Assembly: GCF_947507565.1 (NCBI RefSeq)
Contig: NC_089176.1
Coordinates: 2,542,001-2,606,000 of the forward strand
Direction of reading: 5' to 3'
Length of the DNA: 64,000 bases
From: Oscarella lobularis
Taxonomy: Eukaryota; Porifera; Homoscleromorpha; Homosclerophorida; Oscarellidae
Part shown: piece after piece, positions 33,538 through 43,722 of the stretch
Layout: each line of letters begins with the position of its first letter
How positions within the stretch are numbered: the stretch's first letter is position 1
Notes under the pieces: model-generated
The model's input: only the letters and a program-made list of their open reading frames with translations
Database searches by the model: none
Told to the model about the DNA's origin: nothing
Translations under genes and position numbers: made by a program

Positions 33538-34650
33538 ATGCTGAAGCTGATACTTCTGCTCGTCTTTCCATTCATCCATACGGTATCAGCCATGACTCCT
33601 CTCCTAGAAGCGGAAAGTCTTTCCGAACCGAGCTGGCTCAACTTGAATACGACCCGAGTTCCAGCGATACCCCATCCCGGTCAAACGGTCACCGTCGTCA
33701 CTTACGGCCTCGACAACTACTTTCATTCTCTAATGACTCCCCAATTCACCTGCCGCTATACGAGTAAGGGCGATCGTGGGCTGATTGTCAACACCGACTA
33801 CGCTCGTCTTCGACAACTCGAAGAGGAGCCTTGTCTCGTTATCGACTGCCCGCTCAAGAGCGTGGAGTCGTGGAAGTTCAATGAACGAACAGCCCTCGTT
33901 TCCGTTCACTTCCGAAAGAAAACAGGATTAAAATTTGTCGGAATAGAAGGCGCGAACGAAATCTCGTTCATTAGCGAGTGGATGAGTTTCGAATACGACA
34001 CGTTCAAAGCGATACTCGTCATATACGGCATCAGTCTGGATCCCGAATACGACCACACGGTAATACTCACACTAGACAACGGGAAAAAATTCACCGCGTG
34101 CGCGCGACCCAAGACCCTGAATAAAATCGTCTACAACCTAAAGGACGACGTTCAAACTCTAGACGAAGAACAGCCAGCAAAAATAACAATCGAAACGGTT
34201 CAAGGCGTCATAGTCTACGGCGGCGACAAAGGCGGCGACTCGGTCATCATCGAACCTTTTCTCCACGCGGCATGCGACCCGGACAATCATAAGGTCGTCG
34301 ATCAACCGTGGAGAAAGGTATCAAACACGGTCACTCATCCGCGCTACTGCGATCAGAGAAGCGTGGGAATACAAACGAACGGGTGGAATCGCATTGATCC
34401 GAAAATCGGCGGCAATTTGCCCCGATCGTGTCCGTCTTATAACCGTTGCGGTACTTATTCGCCCGGTTGGCTGCGCGACGCGCTTCCCACCGAGAAAGGA
34501 ATTGAGACCGCCAATACGGTCTGTTTTCGTTGGGGCTGCTACTGTTGCAACTATAAGACGTCGATCAAGGTCATCAATTGCGGCGAATTTTACGTCTACT
34601 ATCTGCCACCGCCTCCCAGATGCGATATGGCTTATTGCAGCAGTCCTTGA
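33538..34650 (+). CDS. Secreted D8C-domain protein, subfamily B (copy 10)
   Basis: 370 aa, single exon. The ATG at 33538 opens MLKLILLLVFPFIHTVSA; an in-frame extension upstream includes the TATA box and is rejected. Short linker MTPLLEAES, then EPSWLNLNTTRVPAIPHPGQ. The D8C domain has VDQPWRKVSN, RYCDQRSVGIQTNGWNR, IDPKIGGNLPRSCP, RCGTYSPGWLRD, CFRWGCYCCNYK, IKVINCGEFYVYYLPPPP and DMAYCSSP. Close to copy 12. Predicted secreted and soluble. Confidence 0.88.
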   Translation: MLKLILLLVFPFIHTVSAMTPLLEAESLSEPSWLNLNTTRVPAIPHPGQTVTVVTYGLDNYFHSLMTPQFTCRYTSKGDRGLIVNTDYARLRQLEEEPCLVIDCPLKSVESWKFNERTALVSVHFRKKTGLKFVGIEGANEISFISEWMSFEYDTFKAILVIYGISLDPEYDHTVILTLDNGKKFTACARPKTLNKIVYNLKDDVQTLDEEQPAKITIETVQGVIVYGGDKGGDSVIIEPFLHAACDPDNHKVVDQPWRKVSNTVTHPRYCDQRSVGIQTNGWNRIDPKIGGNLPRSCPSYNRCGTYSPGWLRDALPTEKGIETANTVCFRWGCYCCNYKTSIKVINCGEFYVYYLPPPPRCDMAYCSSP

Positions 34651-35573
34651 GAAGGAGGTTCGCCGCTCAAGAAACTGACCGTCACGTTCCTTACGTATGA
34701 CTAACTGTACTTTAGCTAGGTTGCTTGTTTGCTTGCTGATAGAACCGCTACCATTAGAAATTGAATAGTCCTCGTGATGATGCTCTTAGCTATATATAGG
34801 AGGACTCGTTCTGACGATGCTGTGACGGTCATGGAATTTACTTCAAGTCGATATTTCGTGTCTTTCCTTTCTCATCAATCTCAAGGATTTTAGTCGCTTT
34901 ATGCAGTTGATGAACTGAGAGTTACTGGACACGCTACCCGGAAGTAAGAAATTAAGAAAGCGCGTTGAGGTAATCTTCTGGACGTAGGAACCCTGGACGT
35001 GATTCTTCGCTTCGGAAAACGCTTGATTCAGAGTGGAACGAGAAAGGACTGATTGAGGCTCGCGGTGGGCCTCGTGAACCGCATTCCTTCGATAGAGCAA
35101 GACAAACAGTTCTTCTATGTCGCCAACGCAATGAATGAAAAGCATTGATACAGCTCCTCTAACCTTTTCGGTACGCGGTAAGCTTGGGTTGAAGATTGAG
35201 GCGACGGCCATGTTGATCTCGTATCCGGGGATTGCATTCTTTCGACGAACTCCACCCAGTACAGATGTAGATGTTTACAGGAAAGAGAGCTCGCTCGACA
35301 TGCATTAGATGCCATAAATCGTAGTGTTCAAATTCCTTTCCACCACTCCCTTTGCATGTGCCTAAAATGCGAATGGCGAACAGACGCCAAAATTTGAAGC
35401 TGCTGGGGCTTATAAGTCGTTTGCTATCACTGGGGCAACCACTGCTACAACTGGCAATAGCCTGCGGTTGTCAATTGCGGCGACTTCTTAGTCTATGCCT
35501 ATTGTGGCGATGCCCTGAGGATTGACAATCAACAAACGTTCAGAATTATGTGCTACAGTATGCTTTCTTTTTT
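34651..35573. other. Array spacer after D8C copy 10
   Basis: No intact gene. It carries the common 3' repeat (GAGGCGACGGCCATGTTGAT near 35200), the TGCATTAGATGCCATAAATC segment, and a D8C tail relic, up to the insertion point at about 35573. Confidence 0.5.
35424..35518 (+). pseudogene. Decayed D8C C-terminal fragment
   Basis: It reads YHWGNHCYNWQ, a stop, then VVNCGDFLVYAYCGDA with the LPAPPxC stretch deleted. It is the same relic as at 31205-31290 but keeps the CGDA end. Confidence 0.65.
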
Positions 35574-38500
35574 GTCTCGGTACCTGAGTACCGAGACATA
35601 GTTTTCGGGATGTAAAAAATTACTAACGGGCGTACCGGAAAAGTGGTGGGTAGTAGGCTCTCGCGACTGGGTCCCTCAGGTGTCCGATACATTGTAGTTG
35701 TGCACCTGGGTATTTGTTAAGGTCCTTCTCTTTTCGTTTCGGAGAAATTTGGGTCTTTTCGTGAAACAGGATGTGACGTCACAGAAGTTTGGAATGCTGC
35801 GGTCAGAACGGATGGTGTCATGTTTTTCGGTACACCCGTTGTGACAATGCGCTTACCTTTCGGTTTTTTCAAGGTCGTGCCGATGTGCACTTACCGTTTG
35901 CGGCGTTCAGTTTGTTGTTCCGGAGCTTGGGCAAAGTGGTGAAAACTGACATAAGAAATATGTAAGGGATATGTGCCCGTGTCTGTCGGGCTTGGTTAGG
36001 TACTGATCGCTCTTCATCATTTAATTCTATACGGGCGGGCCTGGGAGATGGCGTTGTGTCCGTCGCTGCAGCAGTTGAAGTGACGCTAAGGAGCTCAGCA
36101 TTGTGACTCGCTGAAATGAGCGATGTGAATGAGGTGCGTGCGGTATTTTGTCTAGACGTGGTAGGGAGGCGTGACGGTAAGCGAAGCGCCTCTCTACCGT
36201 AGTCTCATTTGCCGCTCATTCAGAGTAAGCTAGTCACGCATGCTGTACTGCTTATCATAGCCTCTGCTGCTGCAGAAATGAAAGCGCCGGCATCGCCCAT
36301 GATAGAATTTTTGAGCAACCTGAAGTACCTAACCAACCAAGCCCTCGACAGACACAAAAATCTCTGCCATATACATTCTTTCAGTTGCCGCCACTTCGCC
36401 CATGCCCTAGAAAGAACCCAATGCTGCAAACGATAAGCGCATAAGAACTGAAAGGTATAGTTCCAAACGTCTGTGACATTTTTGAAAAGAGCGAGACCGG
36501 CCCTAACTATTACATTACAGGAGAAAAGAGTTGGCCAGTCCCTTGTAATTATATTACAGGAGAGAACAGTTGGCCAGTCCCTTGTAATTTTCCTATAATT
36601 TATTACAGGAAAGAACAGTTGGCCAGTCCCGTGTAATTTTTCTGTAATTTATTACAGGAAAGAACAGTTGGCCAGTCCCTTATAATATTCCTGTAATTTA
36701 TTACAGGAAAGAACAGTTGGCCAGTCCCTTGTAATTTTATTACAGGAGAAAACAGTTGGCCAGTCCCTTGTAATTTTCCTATAATTTATTACAGGAAAGA
36801 ACAGTTGGCCAGTCCCTTGTAATTTCACTGTAATTTATTACAGGAAAGAACAGTTGGCCAGTCCCTTGTAATTTCGCTGTAATTTATTACAGGAAAGAAC
36901 AGTTGGCCAGTCCCTTGTAATTTTCCTGTAATTTATTACAGGAAAGAACAGTTGGCCAGCCCTTTGTAATTTCATGTAATTTATTACACTAGAGAACAGT
37001 TGGCCAGTCCCTTGTAATTTTTCTGTAATTTATTACATTAGAGAACAGTTGGCCAGTCCCTTGTCATTTCACTGTAATTTATTACACTAGAGAACAGTTG
37101 GCCAGTCCCTTGTAATTCTCCTGTAATTTATTACAGGAAAGAACAGTTGGCCAGTCCCTTGTAATTTTCCTGTAATTTATTGCAGGAAAGAACAGTTGGC
37201 CAGTCCCTTGTAATTTTATTACAGGAGAAAACAGTTGGCCAGTCCCTTGTAATTTTCCTGTAATTTATTACAGGAGAGAACAGTTGGCCAGTCCCTTGTA
37301 ATTTCACTGTAATTTATTACACTAGAGAACAGTTGGCCAGTCCCTTGTAATTTCACTGTAATTTATTACAGGAAAGAACAGTTGGCCAGTCCCTTGTAAT
37401 TTTCTTACAGGAAAGAACAGTTGGCCATTCCCTTGTAATTTCACTGTAATTTATTACACTAGAGAACAGTTGGCCAGTCCCTTGTAATTTTCCTGTAATT
37501 TATTACAGGAGAGAACAGTTGGCCAGTCCCTTGTAATTTTCCTGTAATTTATTACAGGAAAGAACAGTTGGCCAGTCCCTTGTAATTTTATTACAGGAGA
37601 AAACAGTTGGCCAGTCCCTTGTTCACTGTAATTTATTACACTAGAGAACAGTTGGCCAGTCCCTTGTAATTTTCCTGTAATTTATTACAGGAAAGAACAG
37701 TTGCCCATTCCCTTGTAATTTTTCTGTAATTTATTACAGGAGAGAACAGTTGGCCAGTCCCTTGTAATTTCCTGTAATTTATTACAGGAGAGAACAGTTG
37801 GCCAGTCCTTTGTAATTTTTCTGTAATTTATTACAGGAGAGAACAGTTGGCCAGTCCCTTGTAATTTCCTGTAATTTATTACACTAGAGAACAGTTGGCC
37901 AGTCCCTTGTAATTTCACTGTAATTTATTACAGGAAAGAACAGTTGGCCAGTCCCTTGTAATTTTCTTACAGGAAAGAACAGTTGGCCATTCCCTTGTAA
38001 TTTCACTGTAATTTATTACACTAGAGAACAGTTGGCCAGTCCCTTGTAATTTTCCTGTAATTTATTACAGGAGAGAACAGTTGGCCAGTCCCTTGTAATT
38101 TTCCTGTAATTTATTACAGGAAAGAACAGTTGGCCAGTCCCTTGTAATTTTATTACAGGAGAAAACAGTTGGCCAGTCCCTTGTTCACTGTAATTTATTA
38201 CACTAGAGAACAGTTGGCCAGTCCCTTGTAATTTTCCTGTAATTTATTACAGGAGAGAACAGTTGGCCAGTCCTTTGTAATTTTTCTGTAATTTATTACA
38301 GGAGAGAACAGTTGGCCAGTCCCTTGTAATTTCCTGTAATTTATTACAGGAGAGAACAGTTAGCCAGTCCCTTGTAATTTCACTGTAATTTATTACAGGA
38401 GAGAACAGTTGGCCAGTCCTTTGTAATTTTTCTGTATTTTATTACAGGAGAGAACAGTTGGCCTTGTAATTTCACTGTAATTTATTACAGTAGAGAACAT

Positions 38501-40344
38501 TTGGCCATTCCCTTGTAATTTCACTGTAATTTATTACAGGAGAGAACAGTTGGCCAGTCCTTTGTAATTTTTCTGTATTTTATTACAGGAGAGAACAGTT
38601 GGCCTTGTAATTTCACTGTAATTTATTACAGGAGAGAACAGTTGGCCAGTCCTTTGTAATTTTTCTGTATTTTATTACAGGAGAGAACAGTTGGCCTTGT
38701 AATTTCACTGTAATTTATTACAGTAGAGAACAGTTGGCCAGTCCCTTGTAATTTTCCTGTAATTTATTACAGGAAAGAACAGTTGGCCAGTCCCTTGTAA
38801 TTTCAATGTAATTTATTACACTAGAGAACAGTTGGCCAGTCCCTTGTAATTTTCCTGTAATTTATTACAGGAGAGAACAGTTGGCCAGTCCCTTGTAATT
38901 TTCCTGTAATTTATTACAGGAAAGAACAGTTGGCCAATCCCTTGTAATTTTATTACAGGAGAAAACAGTTGGCCAGTCCCTTGTAATTTTCCTGTAATTT
39001 ATTACAGGAAAGAACAGTTGGCCAGTCCCTTGTAATTTTCTTACAGGAAAGAACAGTTGGCCAGTCCCTTGTAATTTCACTGTAATTTATTACACTAGAG
39101 AACAGTTGGCCAGTCCCTTGTAATTTTTCTGTAATTTATTACAGGAAAGAACATTTGCCCATTCCCTTGTAATTTTTCTGTAATTTATTACAGGAGAGAA
39201 CAGTTGGCCAGTCCCTTGTAATTTCCTGTAATTTATTACAGGAGAGAACAGTTGGCCAGTCCTTTGTAATTTTTCTGTAATTTATTACAGGAGAGAACAG
39301 TTGGCCAGTCCCTTGTAATTTCCTGTAATTTATTACAGGAGAGAACAGTTGGCCAGTCCCTTGTAATTTCACTGTAATTTATTACAGGAGAGAACAGTTG
39401 GCCAGTCCTTTGTAATTTTTCTGTATTTTATTACAGGAGAGAACAGTTGGCCTTGTAATTTCACTGTAATTTATTACAGTAGAGAACATTTGGCCATTCC
39501 CTTGTAATTTCACTGTATTTTATTACAGGAGAGAACAGTTGGCCTTGTAATTTCACTGTAATTTATTACAGTAGAGAACAGTTGGCCAGTCCCTTGTAAT
39601 TTTCCTGTAATTTATTACAGGAAAGAACAGTTAGCCAGTCCCTTGTAATTTCAATGTAATTTATTACACTAGAGAACAGTTGGCCAGTCCCTTGTAATTT
39701 TCCTGTAATTTATTACAGGAGAGAACAGTTGGCCAGTCCCTTGTAATTTTCCTGTAATTTATTACAGGAAAGAACAGTTGGCCAATCCCTTGTAATTTTA
39801 TTACAGGAGAAAACAGTTGGCCAGTCCCTTGTAATTTTCCTGTAATTTATTACAGGAAAGAACAGTTGGCCAGTCCCTTGTAATTTTCTTACAGGAAAGA
39901 ACAGTTGGCCAGTCCCTTGTAATTTCACTGTAATTTATTACACTAGAGAACAGTTGGCCAGTCCCTTGTAATTTTCCTGTAATTTATTACAGGAAAGAAC
40001 AGTTGGCCAGTCCCTTGTAATTTCGCTGTAATTTATTACAGGAAAGAACTGTTGGCCAGTCCCTTGTAATTTCACTGTAATTTATTACAGGAGAGAACAG
40101 TTGGCCAGTCCCTTGTAATTTTCCTGTAATTTATTACAGGAGAGAACAGTTGGCCAGTCCCTTGTAATTATTGTGTATGATTGAGGAAGAGAAGAATACT
40201 TGATCATCGATGATAATATTCATCATCATCACCATCAAGTACCCTTCTCTTTTTTCCTTCACGTTGCACTCTGCTTTATATTTTACTGTTACACCTGCAA
40301 TTTCATGCAAGACAAACCGAGACATTTTTCCAAACTAAAACTTG
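35574..40344. mobile_element. ~4.75 kb insertion with a minisatellite core; probable non-autonomous element
   Basis: The array's common 3' flank is intact at 31300-31440 (AGAATTATGTGCTATGC...TTTCTGTTGGTCTGG). In the copy 10/11 interval this flank is split: the left half ends near 35573 and the right half resumes near 40345. Everything between is extra. The left end is a perfect hairpin (GTCTCGGTAC, CTGA, GTACCGAGAC at 35574-35597); ACCGAGAC recurs at 40316-40323 near the right end. The core is a tandem repeat. No transposase gene is recognised, so mobility is inferred. Confidence 0.5.
36512..40169. repeat. Minisatellite, ~3.65 kb, unit about 50 bases with an internal hairpin
   Basis: Dozens of units share ACAGTTGGCCAGTCCCTTGT followed by an AT-rich segment. 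Most contain TTTCCTGTAA-TTTA-TTACAGGAAA, a perfect 10-base stem with a 4-base loop. Variants have CACTGTAA on the left and TTACACTAGA on the right and keep only the TGTAA/TTACA core; short units lack the hairpin. There is higher-order order too: a segment near 37685-37918 recurs near 39139-39372 and one near 38865-39080 recurs near 39713-39928. Open frames here are repeat artefacts. Confidence 0.92.
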
Positions 40345-40560
40345 TTTCTGTTGGTCTTGTGCTGCTATCTCTTGTGCTCAGCGATTTTGATGTCTCTGTC
40401 TTTCCTTATGTGACTACGGGGAGAGCCTGGCACGCGAGGCTAGCGCGTAGACTTGAACAGGTATATTGTGAGATTCTAAAACAGCACCACGTGCAACCAA
40501 AGAGAAACTAAAGAACAGCTAGCCACATCAATCTATAGTCTCTTGGAAGTCAACTTTTCT
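40170..40560. other. Right flank of the insertion and array spacer
   Basis: A short (CAT)n-like tract (CATCATCATCACCATCA) is at 40220-40237. Then comes the element end, and from 40345 the common subfamily A 3' flank resumes up to the copy 11 stop. No gene. Confidence 0.5.
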
Positions 40561-41715
40561 TTAGGCATCGCCACAATAGGCGTGATTGCAGGTCGGAACG
40601 CTGGGCAGATAATAGACTAAGAACGGGCCGCAATTGAGGACTTTCACCGATCTTGGACTATAGCAACAGTTGCTGCCCCTGTGCCAGCAAACTGCGTTCG
40701 ACACTTCAACTCCTTTCTTGGTAGGAGGAGCATCACGCAGCCATCCGGTTGCATAGGTACCACAACGCTGTATTGGTGGACACGATTGAGGAAGTCGACC
40801 GCCGATGGACGGAGCGATGCGATTCCACGCATTAATTTTAACTCCTATGTCACGGTTGTCGCAGTGTTGAGGAGACTGGACTTCATTCGATACTTTTCTC
40901 CATAGCTGGTCAACCACACGATGGGTTTTGCATGCCACGTGTTTGACAGGTGACTCAAGAACGACCGTGTCGCCCCCTTTATCGCCGTCGTAAGGCACTA
41001 GTCCTTGCGTCGTGAAAAGCGTTATCCGAGCAGGAATCTCTTCTTTCAGATCTTCGACGTGTTTGCTCAAGTCAAAGGTTATTTCATTGAGTGATGCTGG
41101 CCTTGCTAGAACGGTGAATGTTTGGCCATTTTCGAGCGCAAACTTAGCCGAATGCTCGTGATCGGGATTGAGACTTTTTCCGCGAATGAGTATGGTTGCC
41201 TCGAGTGTATCATATATAAAACTCGTCCATAAGTCCGTAAATGTCACCATGTCGTCGCCCTCTTTCCCAATGTATGTCAGTTCGATTTTCGATCGATACA
41301 GAACGGAAACGACGGCCGTTCGTTCTTTGATCTTCCAAGAAGCGACACTCTTCAACGGACAGTCGATGACGAAACACGGGTCCCCCTTCGCGATTGGTCG
41401 GAGTCGAGCGTAATCGGAGACGAACGTCTGCGATGGATTCGTCTTGCTCTTGAAGCGACACACAAACTGGGGACTCATCAGGGAATGATAATAGTTACTG
41501 AGAGCGTACACGACAACAGAGACTGTTTGACCGGGATACGGTATTGACGGCACTTGCGACATGTTCAAGTTGAGCCAGCCCGGCTCGGTAGTGAAGCCTT
41601 TTAGATCCAGTGACTCGGAGTTGCTCTCCTTCGGCGGCGGTTTCGGTTGCACCTGTACCGGGGCCATGGCTGATATCGGAGCAGCGAATAAGAAGACGAG
41701 CGCGGCTGGCAGCAT
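40561..41715 (-). CDS. Secreted D8C-domain protein, subfamily A (copy 11)
   Basis: 384 aa, single exon. The first of the paired Met codons found in copies 4, 5, 7 and 9 is changed here (GTG), so the start is the second, at 41715: MLPAALVFLFAAPISA. Linker APVQVQPKPPPKESNSES. Near-identical to copy 9 over most of its length; differences cluster in the linker and the D8C loop (GVKINAWNR against GVHRNGWNR). The D8C domain has VDQLWRKVSN, CWHRGSNCCYSPRS and CNHAYCGDA. TATA-like element on the minus strand near 41764-41771. Confidence 0.88.
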   Translation of the reverse strand: MLPAALVFLFAAPISAMAPVQVQPKPPPKESNSESLDLKGFTTEPGWLNLNMSQVPSIPYPGQTVSVVVYALSNYYHSLMSPQFVCRFKSKTNPSQTFVSDYARLRPIAKGDPCFVIDCPLKSVASWKIKERTAVVSVLYRSKIELTYIGKEGDDMVTFTDLWTSFIYDTLEATILIRGKSLNPDHEHSAKFALENGQTFTVLARPASLNEITFDLSKHVEDLKEEIPARITLFTTQGLVPYDGDKGGDTVVLESPVKHVACKTHRVVDQLWRKVSNEVQSPQHCDNRDIGVKINAWNRIAPSIGGRLPQSCPPIQRCGTYATGWLRDAPPTKKGVEVSNAVCWHRGSNCCYSPRSVKVLNCGPFLVYYLPSVPTCNHAYCGDA

Positions 41716-42579
41716 CGTGCTTACAAGTGCGTTGGTGACTGTGGTAAGTGCTGCTCGCAGCCTTCTTTATGTAGGGTCTGCCTTATGGAGGAAGTGAAGT
41801 CATAACGACAAAGTGCATGTTTACTCTTACTCATGCAGAAATTCCCTTTGGTTATTGCAATAAACTCAAAGGGGGGTCGGCTGTTTTTCTTAACCGATTT
41901 TCGTGGAAGCTACGAGGCGACGTGACCCGCCACGCTGGCATAGTCTTTTCAGGGATTAGCCGTTTTTCTTCGTTACCTAAAACGATCCCACCACTGTGCG
42001 ACGTGCCCAGTGGGAAATACCTATGATCTTTTAACAGCACTGGTCAAAGGTGAACCGCTCAAACTCTTCGAGGCTTGCAAGACTATTATGTCAATAATTT
42101 GGCGCTATTTTTCTACGCCATAGACAGCGGATATGATTGCGCTTTGTTTGCACGTGTCTATAGATAGAATCCTGATTGCAAACAAAGGCGGACCACAAGC
42201 CATGCCCCCCAAACTTTCTCGCGCACAGTGGCCCACACAACCCTAATTTCCGTGAGCCGGCCTTGCAAACGAATAAAGATTTTGATTTGTGGTGAGGGCT
42301 TCATCCCTAAAGGACTGACTAACCGGGAAAAGAAAACGATAATAATTATTACAGTCATAGGTCGTTCAAGCTGGAACCACCGCAGGGAGCAAATCAAAGG
42401 ACGAATAAACACAGCTGGAAGTAATCTGGCAAGGTCTCCAACGTCGACACAGGATGTCCAAAGAGGAACTGATGTCAGCTTCCAGGAGACAAGACTAATA
42501 TATAAAAGACACCACAGACAAGGCAACAGCTCATTTCTCCTTCCACACAGTCAGGCAGCAGAACGATCTGAACTCGGCT
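41716..42579. promoter_or_regulatory. Shared divergent promoter region, D8C copies 11 and 12
   Basis: About 860 bases. Minus-side TATA near 41764-41771; plus-side TATA (ATATATAAAAG) near 42498-42508; dyad block at 42464-42484. It shares most sequence blocks with the copy 9/10 interval, as expected for a block duplication. Confidence 0.5.
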
Positions 42580-43722
42580 ATGCTGAAGCTGATACTTCTG
42601 CTCGTCTTCCCATTTATCCATACGGTATCAGCCATGTCAAAGAAACCGGAAGAGGACAACGGAATTCCTTCCCTAGAAGCGGAAAGTCTTTCCGAACCGA
42701 GCTGGCTCAACTTGAATACGACCCGAGTTCCAGCGATACCCCATCCCGGTCAAACGGTCACCGTCGTCACGTACGGCCTCGACAACTACTTTCATTCTCT
42801 AATGACTCCCCAATTCACCTGCCGCTATACGAGTAAGGGCGATCGTGGGCTGATTGTCAACACCGACTACGCTCGTCTTCGAAAGCTCGAAGACGACGAT
42901 CCTTGTCTCGTTATCGACTGCCCGCTCGAGAGCGTGGCGTCGTGGAAGTTCGATGAACGAAGCGCCCTCGTTTCCGTTCACTTCCGAAAGAAAACAGGAT
43001 TAAAATTTGTCGGAATAGAAGGCGCGAACGAAATCTCGTTCATTAGCGAGTGGACGAGTTTCGAATACGACACGTTCAAAGCGATACTCGTCATATACGG
43101 CATCAGTCTGGATCCCGAATACGACCACACGGTAATACTCACACTAGACAACGGGAAAAAATTCACCGCTTGCGCGCGACCCAAGACCCTGACTAAAATC
43201 GTCTACAACCTAAAGGACGACGTTCAAACTCTAGAAGAAGAACAAATGGGAAAAATAACAATCGAAACGGTTCAAGGCGCCATAGTCTACGGCGGCGACA
43301 AAGGCGGCGACTCGGTCGTCATCGAACCTCTTCTCCACGCGGCATGCGACCCGGACAATCATAAGGTCGTCGATCAACCGTGGAGAAAGGTATCAAACAC
43401 GGCCACTCATCCGCGCTACTGCGATCAGAAAAGCGTAGGAATACGAACGTACGGGTGGAATCGCATCGATCCGAAAATCGGCGGCAATTTGCCCCGATCG
43501 TGTCCGTCTTATAACCGTTGCGGTACTTATTCGCCCGGTTGGCTGCGCGACGCGCTTCCCACCGAGAAAGGAATCGAGACCGCCAATACGGTCTGTTTTC
43601 GTTGGGGCTGCTACTGTTGCAACTATAAGACGTCGATCAAGGTCATCAATTGCGGCGAATTTTACGTCTACTATCTGCCACCGCCTCCCAGATGCGATAT
43701 GGCTTATTGCAGCAGCCATTGA
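42580..43722 (+). CDS. Secreted D8C-domain protein, subfamily B (copy 12)
   Basis: 380 aa, single exon, MLKLILLLVFPFIHTVSA. The linker is longer than in copy 10 (SKKPEEDNGIPSLEAES) and resembles copy 3. Then EPSWLNLNTTRVPAIPHPGQ, DDPCLVIDCPLESVASW and GIEGANEISFISEWTSFE. The D8C domain has VDQPWRKVSN, RYCDQKSVGIRTYGWNR, IDPKIGGNLPRSCP, RCGTYSPGWLRD, CFRWGCYCCNYK and DMAYCSSH. Near-identical to copy 10 except the linker, the DDDPC segment (copy 6/8-like) and the D8C loop. Confidence 0.88.
   Translation: MLKLILLLVFPFIHTVSAMSKKPEEDNGIPSLEAESLSEPSWLNLNTTRVPAIPHPGQTVTVVTYGLDNYFHSLMTPQFTCRYTSKGDRGLIVNTDYARLRKLEDDDPCLVIDCPLESVASWKFDERSALVSVHFRKKTGLKFVGIEGANEISFISEWTSFEYDTFKAILVIYGISLDPEYDHTVILTLDNGKKFTACARPKTLTKIVYNLKDDVQTLEEEQMGKITIETVQGAIVYGGDKGGDSVVIEPLLHAACDPDNHKVVDQPWRKVSNTATHPRYCDQKSVGIRTYGWNRIDPKIGGNLPRSCPSYNRCGTYSPGWLRDALPTEKGIETANTVCFRWGCYCCNYKTSIKVINCGEFYVYYLPPPPRCDMAYCSSH

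Noticed and set aside
36209-36436. 69-75 codon frames on both strands left of the minisatellite
   Set aside because: No similarity to transposase or other families and no splice partners seen; kept only as part of the insertion.
37685-39928. Several 70-77 codon minus-strand frames reading LQGTGQLF repeats
   Set aside because: Translation of the minisatellite units with no start context; a repeat artefact, not a repeat protein gene.
36512-40169. Possible CRISPR array
   Set aside because: Units are contiguous with no unique spacers, and the surrounding genes are animal with introns. It is a minisatellite.
35574-40323. Firm call of terminal inverted repeats (GTCTCGGT / ACCGAGAC) for a DNA transposon
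   Set aside because: Only 8 bases match, about 21 extra bases lie outside the right end, and no clear target duplication is visible, so it stays a hypothesis in the findings.
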